This document shows positions 36,305 through 44,479 of a stretch of 64,000 nt of DNA, piece after piece. A program made the position numbers and the translations under genes. Source of the stretch: Chlorobium sp. (lineage in GTDB: Bacteria > Bacteroidota > Chlorobiia > Chlorobiales > Chlorobiaceae). The stretch covers positions 1 through 64,000 of the forward strand of contig JANQHQ010000046.1 of the NCBI GenBank assembly GCA_028282595.1, read 5' to 3'. The notes beneath the pieces were generated by a model, which was given only the letters and a program-made list of their open reading frames with translations, did not search any database and was not told the DNA's origin. Within the stretch, counting starts at the first letter, position 1, and each line of letters starts with the position of its first letter.

Positions 36305-36798
36305 CACAGTACCGGATAGACCACTTCCAGAGCGGGCGGATACGGAGAGGTGGCCCGTTTGGTCGCAACGCTTTTCAGCTCCCAGAAGATCTCGGCGAAA
36401 CGGTTGACGTTTTCCAGTAGTTCGAGCGCGGCCTCTTTGTTGATCTCCTGCTTCGCCTTGGAGCCGAGGAGCATGATGTTGTGCGTGATCTCGTGCAGTT
36501 CGGGGTGTTTTTCGATGTGAGGGGCTTTGAAGAAGTCGCCCCAGATAATGCGTATTTCGTGCTTCACGATCGCGGCATGGCGTTCTTTTTCGGCGATGTA
36601 CCGGTTCACTTCGTTGTACCACTCGACGGTGTGTTCCGCTTCCCTGTGTTCGTTGAGGAAGTCGATCATACGGACGATGGTAAGGCAGGATACGAGGGCG
36701 TGCCCGGGATCGTAAATCCCGCAGGGAATGTCGCAATGTGCTTTGACTTCTTGTACGGGAAGCACTTTTTCCAGAAAATCGAAGGTTTTGTTACGCAT
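36304..36798 (-). CDS. sodN: Superoxide dismutase, nickel-type
   Basis: A 164-residue NiSOD precursor. Residues 1-20 are a pro-sequence ending in KA, then the Ni-hook begins HCDIPCGIYDP (His21, Cys22 and Cys26, equal to mature His1, Cys2, Cys6). The rest is helical with HAAIVKHEIRIIWGDFF and LLGSKAKQEINKEAALELL. The mature enzyme of 144 residues is somewhat longer than Streptomyces NiSOD. It detoxifies superoxide in the cytoplasm as a hexamer. It is followed immediately by sodX. Confidence 0.95.
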   Translation of the reverse strand: MRNKTFDFLEKVLPVQEVKAHCDIPCGIYDPGHALVSCLTIVRMIDFLNEHREAEHTVEWYNEVNRYIAEKERHAAIVKHEIRIIWGDFFKAPHIEKHPELHEITHNIMLLGSKAKQEINKEAALELLENVNRFAEIFWELKSVATKRATSPYPPALEVVYPVL

Positions 36799-37231
36799 GG
36801 CTGTCGATGTTTTTTTGTTGTACCTGAAAAAGGCGTGGTTACGGGTGATTGGGAAATCCTTCCCTGAAGCGTTGCAGGATTCGAACAGCCCCGGAGAATG
36901 TCCTGTCCGGGTTGATCGAAAGGAAAGACGAGAAACGCGATCTCGTTCGCGATTTCGTTTTTTAACTGTTGCCGGAAAGATTTAGTTTCTTGTCGGGTAC
37001 GATATTTTTTACGAACGAGGGACAAGGCGGGGCGTACGTTCCCGGTACATGGCGAAACCGTTTATGCATGAATGAGCCTGCGCGGAGCGACCCGCCCCCG
37101 GTGCCGGGGACGGAAGTCCGGCAGGTTACGGGCGGCGTACGGAAGAGTACCGGAAGCGCCCCGTTCTCCGGCGGGAGGCACTCTGTGAAATCAGGAGGCA
37201 TCTTGACAACAGAAATTCCTGAGAGGGTTGT
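36799..37231. other. Noncoding region between sodN and coaE with structured leader
   Basis: A 433-bp region between the divergent sodN and coaE with no convincing full gene. The half near coaE (about 37100-37225) can fold into several consecutive hairpins described separately, and it includes a short upstream open reading frame overlapping the coaE start. Near sodN no clear regulator-binding site was recognised. Confidence 0.55.
37103..37222 (+). ncRNA. Candidate structured leader RNA of coaE
   Basis: Four successive hairpins can be drawn: GGAC-GGAA-GTCC inside GCC/GGC (37103-37122); GTAC-GGAAGA-GTAC inside GGGCG/CGCCC (37130-37161); CTCC-GGCG-GGAG (37166-37177); and TCAGGA/TCCTGA (37191-37196 with 37217-37222). 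The last one sequesters an AGGAGG. Several loops expose GGA. No known riboswitch consensus was recognised. It could be a translational control leader for coaE or a small RNA; this is an inference from folding by eye. Confidence 0.3.
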
Positions 37232-37262
37232 ATGCGACAAAAGCCGTTTCTTCTCGGTGTGA
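37203..37262 (+). CDS. Possible leader peptide overlapping coaE
   Basis: A 19-codon open frame beginning with TTG at 37203, preceded by a perfect AGGAGG at 37193-37198, reads MTTEIPERVVCDKSRFFSV and ends at 37262, 31 bases inside coaE in another frame. The ribosome site is better than that of coaE itself. It may regulate coaE translation through ribosome positioning; it may equally be fortuitous. Confidence 0.25.
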   Translation: MTTEIPERVVCDKSRFFSV

Positions 37263-37861
37263 CCGGCGGGTTGGGCAGCGGCAAGAGCACCGTCTGCGGG
37301 ATGCTGGCCGGTATGGGGTGCGCCGTGTTCGAAGCCGACCGTGCAGCCAGGGAACTGCAGGTTTCCGACCCCCGGATCGTCGCCGGCATCAGGACCCTTT
37401 TCGGGGACGGGGTGTATTCGACGGACCGGTCGGGACGCCTGTCGCTCGATCGCAGGGCCGTCGCCCGGCGGATTTTTTCCGACGACACTCTTCGTGAGCG
37501 GCTGAACCGGCTGGTGCATCCCGGAGTTTTCGAAGCGTTTCGCGACGCAATCCGCCTTGCAACCGGCGAGGGGGCCAGGGTTCTCGTCAAGGAGGCGGCG
37601 ATTCTGTTCGAGTCCGGAGGGGAGCTGGGACTCGACGCGGTGGCCGTCGTGGTTGCGGATTCCGAAAAACGGGTCGAGCGCGCCGTCGGAAAGGGTATGG
37701 GGACGCGGGAGGAGGTCCTGAGAAGAATGGCCGCGCAGTGGCCCCAGGAAAAGCTTGTGGAAAAAGCTGATTTCGTGCTCGAAAACAACGGTACGCTCGG
37801 AGAGCTGGAAGAGCGGACCCGCAGGATGTACGAGGTGCTGCTCGAACGGGCGGATGCCTGA
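37232..37861 (+). CDS. coaE: Dephospho-CoA kinase
   Basis: A 209-residue P-loop kinase catalysing the last step of coenzyme A synthesis. P-loop GVTGGLGSGKST (about residues 9-20), EADRAARELQ, LNRLVHPGVFEAF and EAAILFESGGELGLDAVAVV are all family motifs. The ATG at 37232 follows GAGAGGG. It converges on tatC, with 6 nt between the two stops. Confidence 0.95.
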   Translation: MRQKPFLLGVTGGLGSGKSTVCGMLAGMGCAVFEADRAARELQVSDPRIVAGIRTLFGDGVYSTDRSGRLSLDRRAVARRIFSDDTLRERLNRLVHPGVFEAFRDAIRLATGEGARVLVKEAAILFESGGELGLDAVAVVVADSEKRVERAVGKGMGTREEVLRRMAAQWPQEKLVEKADFVLENNGTLGELEERTRRMYEVLLERADA

Positions 37862-37867
37862 GGGCGG

Positions 37868-38731
37868 TCAGCGGAGCGCTTCGTTCCGGCGGTTGACGTA
37901 TCCTGAAATCCAGATGCTGATCTCGTAGAGAAGTACCATCGGGAGAGCGATGACGAGCTGCGTTACCAGGTCCGTCGAGGGGGTCACGAGCGCAGCGACG
38001 ATGAGCAGTACGACAATGGCGTGTTTGCGGTAAAATCGCATGAACGCCGGCGTGAGCAGGCCGGTTTTGGAGAGGACGAAGGAAAGAAACGGCAGCTCGA
38101 AGACCAGGCCCGCCGTCAGGAGCGCTCCCACGAAGAAGCTGATATAATCCTGCACCGCGATATTGTTCTCGATCAGGGGTGTGCCGAAACCGGCGAAAAA
38201 CTTCAGGGAGACGGGCAGAAAGACGAAGTAGCCGAAAGCGATTCCGGCGAAAAACGAGAGCGAGATGAAGGAAATGACAAAGCGCGTGGCGCTCTTTTCT
38301 TTCTGCTGCAGTCCAGGCAGCACGAACTGCCATACCTGGTAGACCAGAAAGGGGAATGAGAGAATGAAGCCGGAAAAGAAGATTACCTGCAGATAGAGTG
38401 AAATCTGTCCGTAGGGTACGAGGTTCTGCAGGACGACGGCATCGCTGCTCCGCTTCAGGGGTGCGATGAGAATATCGTTGACCAGGGTGTCCGAGAAAAA
38501 GGCGCAGGCGACGGTGACGATAACGAGGGCGATGCCGCTTTTTATCAGCCGGTGACGAAGTTCGTCGAGATGTTCGAGGAAATTCATCTCCGACCCTTCG
38601 CGGTCCGCATTCTCCCCGGTCTCTTCCCGCGCCGTGATCTCGCGTTCTTTCTCCGCCTTTTCCCGCAGGTGCTCCTCCATCAACTGGGACGCCGGTGATT
38701 TCGGTCTCGTGGATTCTGTTTCGCTGCTCAT
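37868..38731 (-). CDS. tatC: Sec-independent protein translocase TatC
   Basis: TatC recognises twin-arginine signal peptides and forms the translocation channel with TatA/B. The 287-residue protein has the conserved MNFLEHLDELRHRLIKS N-terminal cytoplasmic motif (about residue 49), the FxSP-like loop region, six membrane helices, and IVAALVTPSTDLVTQLVIALPM near the C-terminus. An unusually long charged N-terminal extension of about 48 residues (rich in Glu/Lys) precedes the core. The start at 38731 begins MSSETES. tatA/B are not in this window. Confidence 0.94.
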   Translation of the reverse strand: MSSETESTRPKSPASQLMEEHLREKAEKEREITAREETGENADREGSEMNFLEHLDELRHRLIKSGIALVIVTVACAFFSDTLVNDILIAPLKRSSDAVVLQNLVPYGQISLYLQVIFFSGFILSFPFLVYQVWQFVLPGLQQKEKSATRFVISFISLSFFAGIAFGYFVFLPVSLKFFAGFGTPLIENNIAVQDYISFFVGALLTAGLVFELPFLSFVLSKTGLLTPAFMRFYRKHAIVVLLIVAALVTPSTDLVTQLVIALPMVLLYEISIWISGYVNRRNEALR

Positions 38732-38973
38732 TCCAGGTACGATGCGGGTGGCCCGGTGATTATTGTCGGGACAGGCCTGTATGCCTGAATCGAAACATAG
38801 TAATAAAGATCGCCGAGGCAAGCAAATGGCAGGAATTATTTTTCCTTTTATCGGAGTTATTGTGTAGAATATTTCCGTTCTTGTAAAAGTCCGGTGTCGG
38901 AAGGGCTCCCGCAGGGCTTTCCCCGTTTCCGGAACTGTACAGCCTTTTCCTGCCTCCGTTTTGCCGGCCGAGC

Positions 38974-40002
38974 ATGCCGGACGTGACGGAGCGCTATGTC
39001 AGCAGGCGGGATAACGACTATGATCACGTGAAACTACAAGAGGTTACCGCTCCTGTCGCCGGGGAACTGGCGATTTTCAGGCAGAAGTACAAGACAGCCC
39101 TGCAAAGCGACAACACCCTCGTCGACAGAGTGGTGCGCTACATTCTCAGGCAGCAGGGCAAGCAGATCCGTCCGTTGCTCGTGATGCTCGGAGCGAAGGT
39201 TTGCGGCGGAGTGCAGGAATCCTCCTTTCGCGCGGCCATCATGGTCGAACTGCTGCATTCGGCGACGCTCATCCATGACGACGTGGTCGACGGCGCGGAG
39301 ATGCGCCGGGGCCTCCCCTCGATCAACGCCCTGTGGAAGAACAAGATTTCGGTTCTTATCGGGGATTACATGCTCTCCAAGGGTCTTCTCTTTTCCCTCG
39401 ACAACAGGGACTACACTTTTCTGCACCTGGTTTCGGACGCGGTTCGCCGCATGAGCGAGGGAGAGATTCTGCAGATACAGAAAACCCGGAGCCTGGACAT
39501 CACCGAGGCGGATTACCTGCGGGTCATATCGGACAAGACCGCTTCTCTTCTGGCTACATCGACCGCGATGGGCGCGGCGAGCGTAACCGGGGACGAGGAA
39601 AAAGTCCAGGCTTTGAAGCATTACGGCGAGTATCTCGGCCTTGCCTTCCAGATCCGCGACGACCTTCTGGACTATACCGGCGATTCGAAAAAAACGGGCA
39701 AGCAGCTCGGTATAGACATCAAGGATAAAAAAATCACTCTTCCGCTCATCTACGCATTGCGTAATGCGGAGGCGTCCGAACAGAAGCGGATCCGGTCGAT
39801 ACTGAAAAGCTCGAAGAAGCGGGCGATGCGGAGCAGGGAAGTGATCGACTTCGTTTCGCAGCGGGGCGGTCTCGAATACGCGGTCGAAGTGGCCGAAGGG
39901 TTCGCTTCGAAAGCGCTCGATGCTCTCGCTCCCCTCGATGGGTCCGAGGCGAAACAGGCGCTGTGCGGGCTTGTCGATTTTGTGATGAAACGTCAGAATT
40001 AA
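38974..40002 (+). CDS. Polyprenyl diphosphate synthase (octaprenyl/solanesyl type)
   Basis: A 342-residue trans-prenyltransferase. The first Asp-rich motif is LIHDDVVD (about residue 97) and the second is IRDDLLDYTGD (about 222); GKQIRPLL is near residue 55 and the KTASL motif near 176. The pattern and length fit long-chain synthases that make the side chain of menaquinone or chlorobiumquinone. It is followed 28 nt later by a PASTA protein gene. Confidence 0.9.
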   Translation: MPDVTERYVSRRDNDYDHVKLQEVTAPVAGELAIFRQKYKTALQSDNTLVDRVVRYILRQQGKQIRPLLVMLGAKVCGGVQESSFRAAIMVELLHSATLIHDDVVDGAEMRRGLPSINALWKNKISVLIGDYMLSKGLLFSLDNRDYTFLHLVSDAVRRMSEGEILQIQKTRSLDITEADYLRVISDKTASLLATSTAMGAASVTGDEEKVQALKHYGEYLGLAFQIRDDLLDYTGDSKKTGKQLGIDIKDKKITLPLIYALRNAEASEQKRIRSILKSSKKRAMRSREVIDFVSQRGGLEYAVEVAEGFASKALDALAPLDGSEAKQALCGLVDFVMKRQN

Positions 40003-40030
40003 CGATGCTCGCCATCGATCTCGTAACCCC

Positions 40031-40765
40031 ATGATGAAAAAAGCCCTCGCAGGACTGTTACTTATCATTGCCGTGTACGTCGCCATGGACCGGTTCGTCA
40101 TGCCGTCCTACACGCAGCAGGGCAAAAGCGTTACGGTGCCGGACGTAACCCGCAGGACGTATGACGTCGCTGCAGGAGCGCTTGAATCCGCGGGGCTTTC
40201 CGTAAAGAAGAGTTTCACCGTCCGTTACCTGAAGAATGTCGATTCGACCATGGTGATCGACCAGCGTCCCGCCGCGGGCAGTGCGGTGAAACCGGGCAGA
40301 ACGGTCTACCTGGTCGTGAACAAGCGTGAGAAGCCGGTTATCGCCATGCCGGATTTTTACGGCCGGCCGCTCGACGAGGCGCGCCAGATTCTGAGGCGTC
40401 TCGAAGTCGGAGTGAAGGAGGTCGCCGAGCAGGAGATTCTCGATCCCGATGAGGACGGCAAGGTTCTCGGACAGTCGATTGCGCCGAACAGCATGGTTTC
40501 GACGGACGCCTCCGTTTCGCTCATCGTGGGCAGGATCGCGGAGGAAGAGCTGGTGGAAAGGAAGCCCGTGCCCGACGTTCTGGGAATGTCTCTCTCCCAG
40601 GCCCGTTCCCTTATCGTCGAAGAGGGTTTCAATACGGGCAACGTCTACTACGAATACTCATCGTTGCTCGTGCCCAACACCGTCATCAGCCAGAAACCCG
40701 CGGTCAACACCCCCGCCGAACCCGGGCAGGTCGTCGATCTGACGGTCGTGACGGACCAGGAGTAG
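40031..40765 (+). CDS. PASTA-domain membrane protein
   Basis: A 244-residue protein with one N-terminal helix (LAGLLLIIAVYVAMDRFV) and three PASTA modules: VTVPDVTRRTYDVAAGALE (about residues 35-105), VIAMPDFYGRPLDEARQIL (about 103-175) and KPVPDVLGMSLSQARSLI (about 178-244). PASTA modules bind peptidoglycan fragments or beta-lactams. There is no attached kinase or transpeptidase domain, so it is a stand-alone wall-associated anchor or sensor. The start is ATG 40031 or the adjacent 40034. Confidence 0.9.
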   Translation: MMKKALAGLLLIIAVYVAMDRFVMPSYTQQGKSVTVPDVTRRTYDVAAGALESAGLSVKKSFTVRYLKNVDSTMVIDQRPAAGSAVKPGRTVYLVVNKREKPVIAMPDFYGRPLDEARQILRRLEVGVKEVAEQEILDPDEDGKVLGQSIAPNSMVSTDASVSLIVGRIAEEELVERKPVPDVLGMSLSQARSLIVEEGFNTGNVYYEYSSLLVPNTVISQKPAVNTPAEPGQVVDLTVVTDQE

Positions 40766-40806
40766 CCGTTGAGCAGAGGGGTGATGGGGGAGTGGACGGA
40801 GGACGG

Positions 40807-40974
40807 TCAGCGGTAATTCGCTTTTTTGTATTCGTCCCTCAGATCCTTTATGCCCGTGGTCCGGTCGTTGCCGTCGCTGATTATTCCGAAATATTCCAGT
40901 ACGATCCGCACCACGAGCCAGAGGCCGGCAAAAAATATTCTGATACCGCTGAAGATGTTTCCGATTACATCCAT
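40807..40974 (-). CDS. Small single-pass membrane protein (55 aa)
   Basis: An open frame from ATG at 40974 to TGA at 40807, too short for common cut-offs. It has an N-terminal hydrophobic helix (IRIFFAGLWLVVRIVLEYFG) and a charged C-terminus (GIKDLRDEYKKANYR). A perfect hairpin terminator for the upstream gene (41002-41030) sits just before it, so it needs its own promoter or readthrough. No named family is known to me. The amphipathic charge distribution and codon use look genuine. Confidence 0.5.
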   Translation of the reverse strand: MDVIGNIFSGIRIFFAGLWLVVRIVLEYFGIISDGNDRTTGIKDLRDEYKKANYR

Positions 40975-41001
40975 GATGGTTGTCGCGTCTTCTGACGAAT
41001 G

Positions 41002-41030
41002 AAAAAGCCATTCGATCCGAATGGCTTTTT
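41002..41030. terminator. Bidirectional terminator
   Basis: AAAAAGCCATTCG (41002-41014) pairs perfectly with CGAATGGCTTTTT (41018-41030) around a 3-nt loop. It ends the minus-strand H1-like gene, 23 nt after its stop codon. Confidence 0.85.
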
Positions 41031-41052
41031 ACGGGTCTTCTGTCCGGGTGCG

Positions 41053-41373
41053 CTATTCCGCACGCTCGCTTTCGGCCGCAAGCCAGTCCTGAACATCAGA
41101 ACCGTGCATTCTCCCACGCTGTTCCCAGCGATAGTAGGCGGCGATCCGGATCTGTTCTTCCCGCTCCGCGGGCGCGGGCCGGGAGGTTGCCGCGGCCGTT
41201 TTTTTCGCCTTCGGGGCTTTGGCGGTCTGTGCGGTTTTTTTCGGGCGGGCGCTCTTTCTCGTCGCCGCGGTTTTCTTCGCCGGAGCAGGTTTCGCGGTCT
41301 TCTTCTTTGCGGTGGCGGTTTTCTTTACCGTTTTCGCCGGGCTTTTTTCCCGTTCTGTATTTTTTCCGGGCAT
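41053..41373 (-). CDS. Histone H1-like Lys/Ala/Pro-rich protein with DUF2934 domain
   Basis: A 106-residue basic protein. Residues about 8-70 are a low-complexity KKTA/PAKK-rich tail like bacterial histone H1 homologues (HctB type). The C-terminus (REEQIRIAAYYRWEQRG, then SDVQDWLAAE) is a DUF2934 domain. It is likely a nucleoid-associated DNA-binding protein. The start at 41373 (MPGKNTEREKSP) is used rather than an upstream extension. A palindrome TTGTACGTACAA lies 26 bases upstream, and a strong terminator follows. Confidence 0.82.
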   Translation of the reverse strand: MPGKNTEREKSPAKTVKKTATAKKKTAKPAPAKKTAATRKSARPKKTAQTAKAPKAKKTAAATSRPAPAEREEQIRIAAYYRWEQRGRMHGSDVQDWLAAESERAE

Positions 41374-41399
41374 GGTTGTCTCGATAGATTGAAAGTGAA

Positions 41400-41411
41400 T
41401 TGTACGTACAA
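41400..41411. promoter_or_regulatory. Palindrome upstream of the H1-like gene
   Basis: TTGTACGTACAA is a perfect 12-bp palindrome, 26 bases in front of the H1-like start codon and in the region where its promoter should lie. A regulator-binding site is possible. A clear -35/-10 pair was not found. Confidence 0.3.
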
Positions 41412-41560
41412 CTGAAAAAATCAATTGAAGATAAAAAATTATATTGGTTCAGCGGTACGGGAGGCCGTCTATTTTCCGTTCCGTCACCCGTAGTTTACAT
41501 TGTCCCGTTTTTCCGTCTGCCTTCTATCATGCACATGCCAGGTGAGTCGACTCCCGTTTC

Positions 41561-43441
41561 ATGAAAGATTCCCCGAAAATCAAGGGTAGCTGGGACCGCA
41601 ATGTCCGCGCCTTTTTTTATATCCTGTTCCGGAGGAGTCGCTACTTCAAGGGGACGTCCCAGAGGTTTTTCAAGCTGACGCTGGAAAATATTCTGGTTCA
41701 ACTGAATCTGAACCAGGATCTTCCCTTCCTGTTCGTCGCGGTCTTTGTCGGCGTGACGACAGGCTACGTGGCCGTCGTGTTTCACGACGCGATCAAGCTG
41801 TTGAGTCACTTCTTTTTCGGCGGACTGGAGGTTTTCGGCACGTCCATTCTTTTCGACGACTACTGGGGTTTTCTCATTCCCCTCGTGCCGGCGACGGGTG
41901 GGCTCCTGGTCGGTCTCTACAACGTCTACGTCGTCCGGACGCGGCCCGGGCACGGCCTGGCCAGCATCATCAAGGCCGTGGCCCAGAATGACGGTAATAT
42001 GCCGAGGAAACTCTGGATTCACCGGACGATAACGTCCGTTCTCAGTATCGGAACCGGCGGCGGCGGCGGCCGCGAGGCTCCCATCGCCCAGGTAGGCGCG
42101 GCTCTCGGATCGTCGGTCGCCCAGATGCTGAAATTCTCTCCCGACCGCAAGCGTACGCTTCTCGGCTGCGGCGCGGCCGCGGGGCTGGCGGCGGTGTTCA
42201 ACGCGCCGATAGGGGGTGTCATGTTCGCCATCGAGGTGATCCTCGGCGATTTCAGCGTCCGAACGTTCAGCCCCATCGTCGTCGCGGCGGTCGTCGGCAC
42301 GGTCGTTTCCAGAAGTTATCTCGGAAATTCGCCCACCTTCCAGGTTCCGGATTACAGCCTCGTCTCCAACACCGAACTGGTGTTCTACTTTGTTCTCGGG
42401 GTGCTTGCCGGGCTCTCCGCGGTCATGTTCATCAAGATCTATTACAGGATCGAAGAGACGTTTCTGAAAATCGAAAAACGTCGCCGCGTGCCTCTCTGGG
42501 CCATGACGGCCGCGGGCGGTCTGCTGACCGGTCTCGTCTGCATGTGGATTCCCGGTTTGTACGGTTACAGCTATGAAGTCATCGACAACGCCGTCAGGGG
42601 AACCGAAACCTGGTTCAACATGATCGGCGTGTACATCCTCAAGCCGGTCGTCGCCGGTCTCAGTGTCGGTTCCGGGGGATCGGGCGGCATGTTCGCCCCG
42701 GCGATGAAAATGGGGGCGATGCTCGGCGGCATGTTCGGCAACCTCGTACATGCGGTCTTTCCGGACATCACCGCCTCGTCGGGAGCCTATGCCCTGGTGG
42801 GGATGGGGGCGCTGACGGCGGGCATCATGCGCGCGCCCCTGACGGTCATCCTGATTCTTTTCGAGGTCACCGGAGAGTACGAGATCGTGCTGCCGATCAT
42901 GTTCGCCGCCGTCACGGCCGCCCTGATTGCACGTCTGGCCTACAGCTATTCCATGGAAACCTACGTGCTGGAAAAAGACAATGTGCGCGTCGGTTACGGT
43001 ATCGCCCTGTCGGTCGCCGAAAACATCAGTGTGCTCGATGTCATGAAAACCAACTATGTCAAGTTCCGGGACACTACAAGAGCCGAAAAGATCATAGACG
43101 TGTTTCACAACACGCCGGAGTCGAACTTTCTCGTGACGAACGAGAACAACGATTTTGTCGGGGTCATCAGCCTCGATGAAATGAGCCTTCTTCTGAAAGA
43201 GGGGGCTTTTTCGGGGCTTATCGCGGAAGATATCGTCAAAAAGGACGTGCCGGTGGTGTACGACGTGTCGAAACTCGACGAAGCCCTGAAGCTGTTCGAA
43301 CTGACCGATTACGACGTGCTGCCGGTCCTGTCGCGCAGATCGGACAAACTTCTGGGAGTCGTTCGCCAGGAGCAGGCCTTTTCCTACTATCGCAAGCAGT
43401 TGAACCTCTACGGTTCCGACCTCGGCGAGAGCAATCCCTGA
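41561..43441 (+). CDS. CLC-family chloride channel/transporter with CBS domains
   Basis: A 626-residue membrane protein. The CLC core shows GGGGGREAPIAQVGAALGS (about residue 165, with the gating Glu in GREAP), the GSGGSGGMFAP anion-selectivity segment (about residue 366) and MGALTAGIMRAPLTVILILFE. Two CBS domains occupy about residues 490-615 (VLDVMKTNYVKF and EDIVKKDVPVVYDVS). CLC proteins move chloride, in exchange with protons or passively; CBS domains usually bind adenine nucleotides. Its 3' end overlaps the convergent permease gene by 34 nt. Confidence 0.93.
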   Translation: MKDSPKIKGSWDRNVRAFFYILFRRSRYFKGTSQRFFKLTLENILVQLNLNQDLPFLFVAVFVGVTTGYVAVVFHDAIKLLSHFFFGGLEVFGTSILFDDYWGFLIPLVPATGGLLVGLYNVYVVRTRPGHGLASIIKAVAQNDGNMPRKLWIHRTITSVLSIGTGGGGGREAPIAQVGAALGSSVAQMLKFSPDRKRTLLGCGAAAGLAAVFNAPIGGVMFAIEVILGDFSVRTFSPIVVAAVVGTVVSRSYLGNSPTFQVPDYSLVSNTELVFYFVLGVLAGLSAVMFIKIYYRIEETFLKIEKRRRVPLWAMTAAGGLLTGLVCMWIPGLYGYSYEVIDNAVRGTETWFNMIGVYILKPVVAGLSVGSGGSGGMFAPAMKMGAMLGGMFGNLVHAVFPDITASSGAYALVGMGALTAGIMRAPLTVILILFEVTGEYEIVLPIMFAAVTAALIARLAYSYSMETYVLEKDNVRVGYGIALSVAENISVLDVMKTNYVKFRDTTRAEKIIDVFHNTPESNFLVTNENNDFVGVISLDEMSLLLKEGAFSGLIAEDIVKKDVPVVYDVSKLDEALKLFELTDYDVLPVLSRRSDKLLGVVRQEQAFSYYRKQLNLYGSDLGESNP

Positions 43442-44466
43442 AGCCTTTTCACAAGAGGGAGTTTCGGGAGGGCGAGGATCATCAGTATCGTAATCGCCTG
43501 CACGATCATGAAGATATCCTTCGGAACATAGGCGTTGACCGTCAGGCCGCCGTATTCGAGGAAACCGAAGAGAAACGCCGATGCGGTTATCCAGAGCGGA
43601 TGCGCATTGGCCAGCAGGGCCACGGCTATGCCCAGGAAACCGGCGCCTCCTGAAAGACCGGCCTCATAGTAGTGTTTGTAACCGAGCACCAGGTTTGTCG
43701 CCGCGAGGCCTGCCAGAGCTCCTCCGGCCGCCATCGCCCCGAGGACGTGCCACCGCGCGTCGATGCCCGCGTAACGGGCGGCTTCGGGCCGGATGCCCAC
43801 GGCTCTCACCTCGTAGCCCGTTCTCGTCCTGAACAGCACGATGTAGCAGAGCAGGGAGCCGGCGAGCGCGAAGAGCACGCTCATGTTCGCCGGCGACTTT
43901 TTCCATATGCCCAAAAGGCCGTCGAGCATCGGAAGTTTAGCCGATTCGATGATTTCGGTCGTGTGCACCGTCGACGGAACGGCCATGTGCCAGGTCAGCA
44001 TATAGCCGACGAACGCATGAACGATGAAGTTGAGCATGATCGTCGAGATGACTTCGTTGACGCCGTGGCGGACCTTGAGCCAGCCGGCGAACAGTCCGAC
44101 CGACCCTCCGGCGAAAACGGCCGCCGCCGAGCAGAAGGTGATCGCCAGAAGGGGCGGGGTCCCTTCCGGCAGGGCCGTTCCGGCCGCCGCGGCCGCGAGC
44201 AATCCTGCAAGCGCCTGCCCCTCTCCTCCGATATTGAACAGCCTGACCTTGAACGGGATCGCGACCGCCAGTCCGGTCAGGACGAGCGTTGTCGCTCTGA
44301 ATACGATCTGTCCCGCGCCGTAGTCCGAGCCCAGCGTCATGGCGAACATTTTTCCGTAGATCGCAACGGGGTCACGGCCGGTCGCGAAAATGAAGAGCGC
44401 ACTCAACAGCAGCGCGGCCGTGACGGCGAGAAGGGGGGTGGCGAGGGGCAGGAGTTTTTTCAGCAT
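43408..44466 (-). CDS. ABC transporter permease, BMP/nucleoside type
   Basis: A 352-residue inner-membrane permease with about ten helices, similar to YufP-type permeases of nucleoside or simple-sugar ABC systems. Typical are MFAMTLGSDYGAGQIVFRATTL, FKVRLFNIGGEGQALAG, VISTIMLNFI and IAVALLANAHPL. It follows its ATPase by 13 nt. Systems of this class usually have two different permeases and a BMP substrate-binding lipoprotein; neither is found here, because the convergent CLC gene occupies the position downstream. The start is at 44466, just after the ATPase. Confidence 0.88.
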   Translation of the reverse strand: MLKKLLPLATPLLAVTAALLLSALFIFATGRDPVAIYGKMFAMTLGSDYGAGQIVFRATTLVLTGLAVAIPFKVRLFNIGGEGQALAGLLAAAAAGTALPEGTPPLLAITFCSAAAVFAGGSVGLFAGWLKVRHGVNEVISTIMLNFIVHAFVGYMLTWHMAVPSTVHTTEIIESAKLPMLDGLLGIWKKSPANMSVLFALAGSLLCYIVLFRTRTGYEVRAVGIRPEAARYAGIDARWHVLGAMAAGGALAGLAATNLVLGYKHYYEAGLSGGAGFLGIAVALLANAHPLWITASAFLFGFLEYGGLTVNAYVPKDIFMIVQAITILMILALPKLPLVKRLQGLLSPRSEP

Positions 44467-44479
44467 TTTCAGCGGGACT

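Noticed and set aside
37100..37200. CsrB/RsmY-like sRNA from multiple GGA loops
   Set aside because: GGA is frequent in GC-rich sequence and no CsrA gene is seen here; retained only as a generic leader candidate.
36969..37262. 97-residue open frame before coaE
   Set aside because: Composition and lack of a ribosome site at its start look non-coding; only the last 19 codons follow a good ribosome site and are noted separately.
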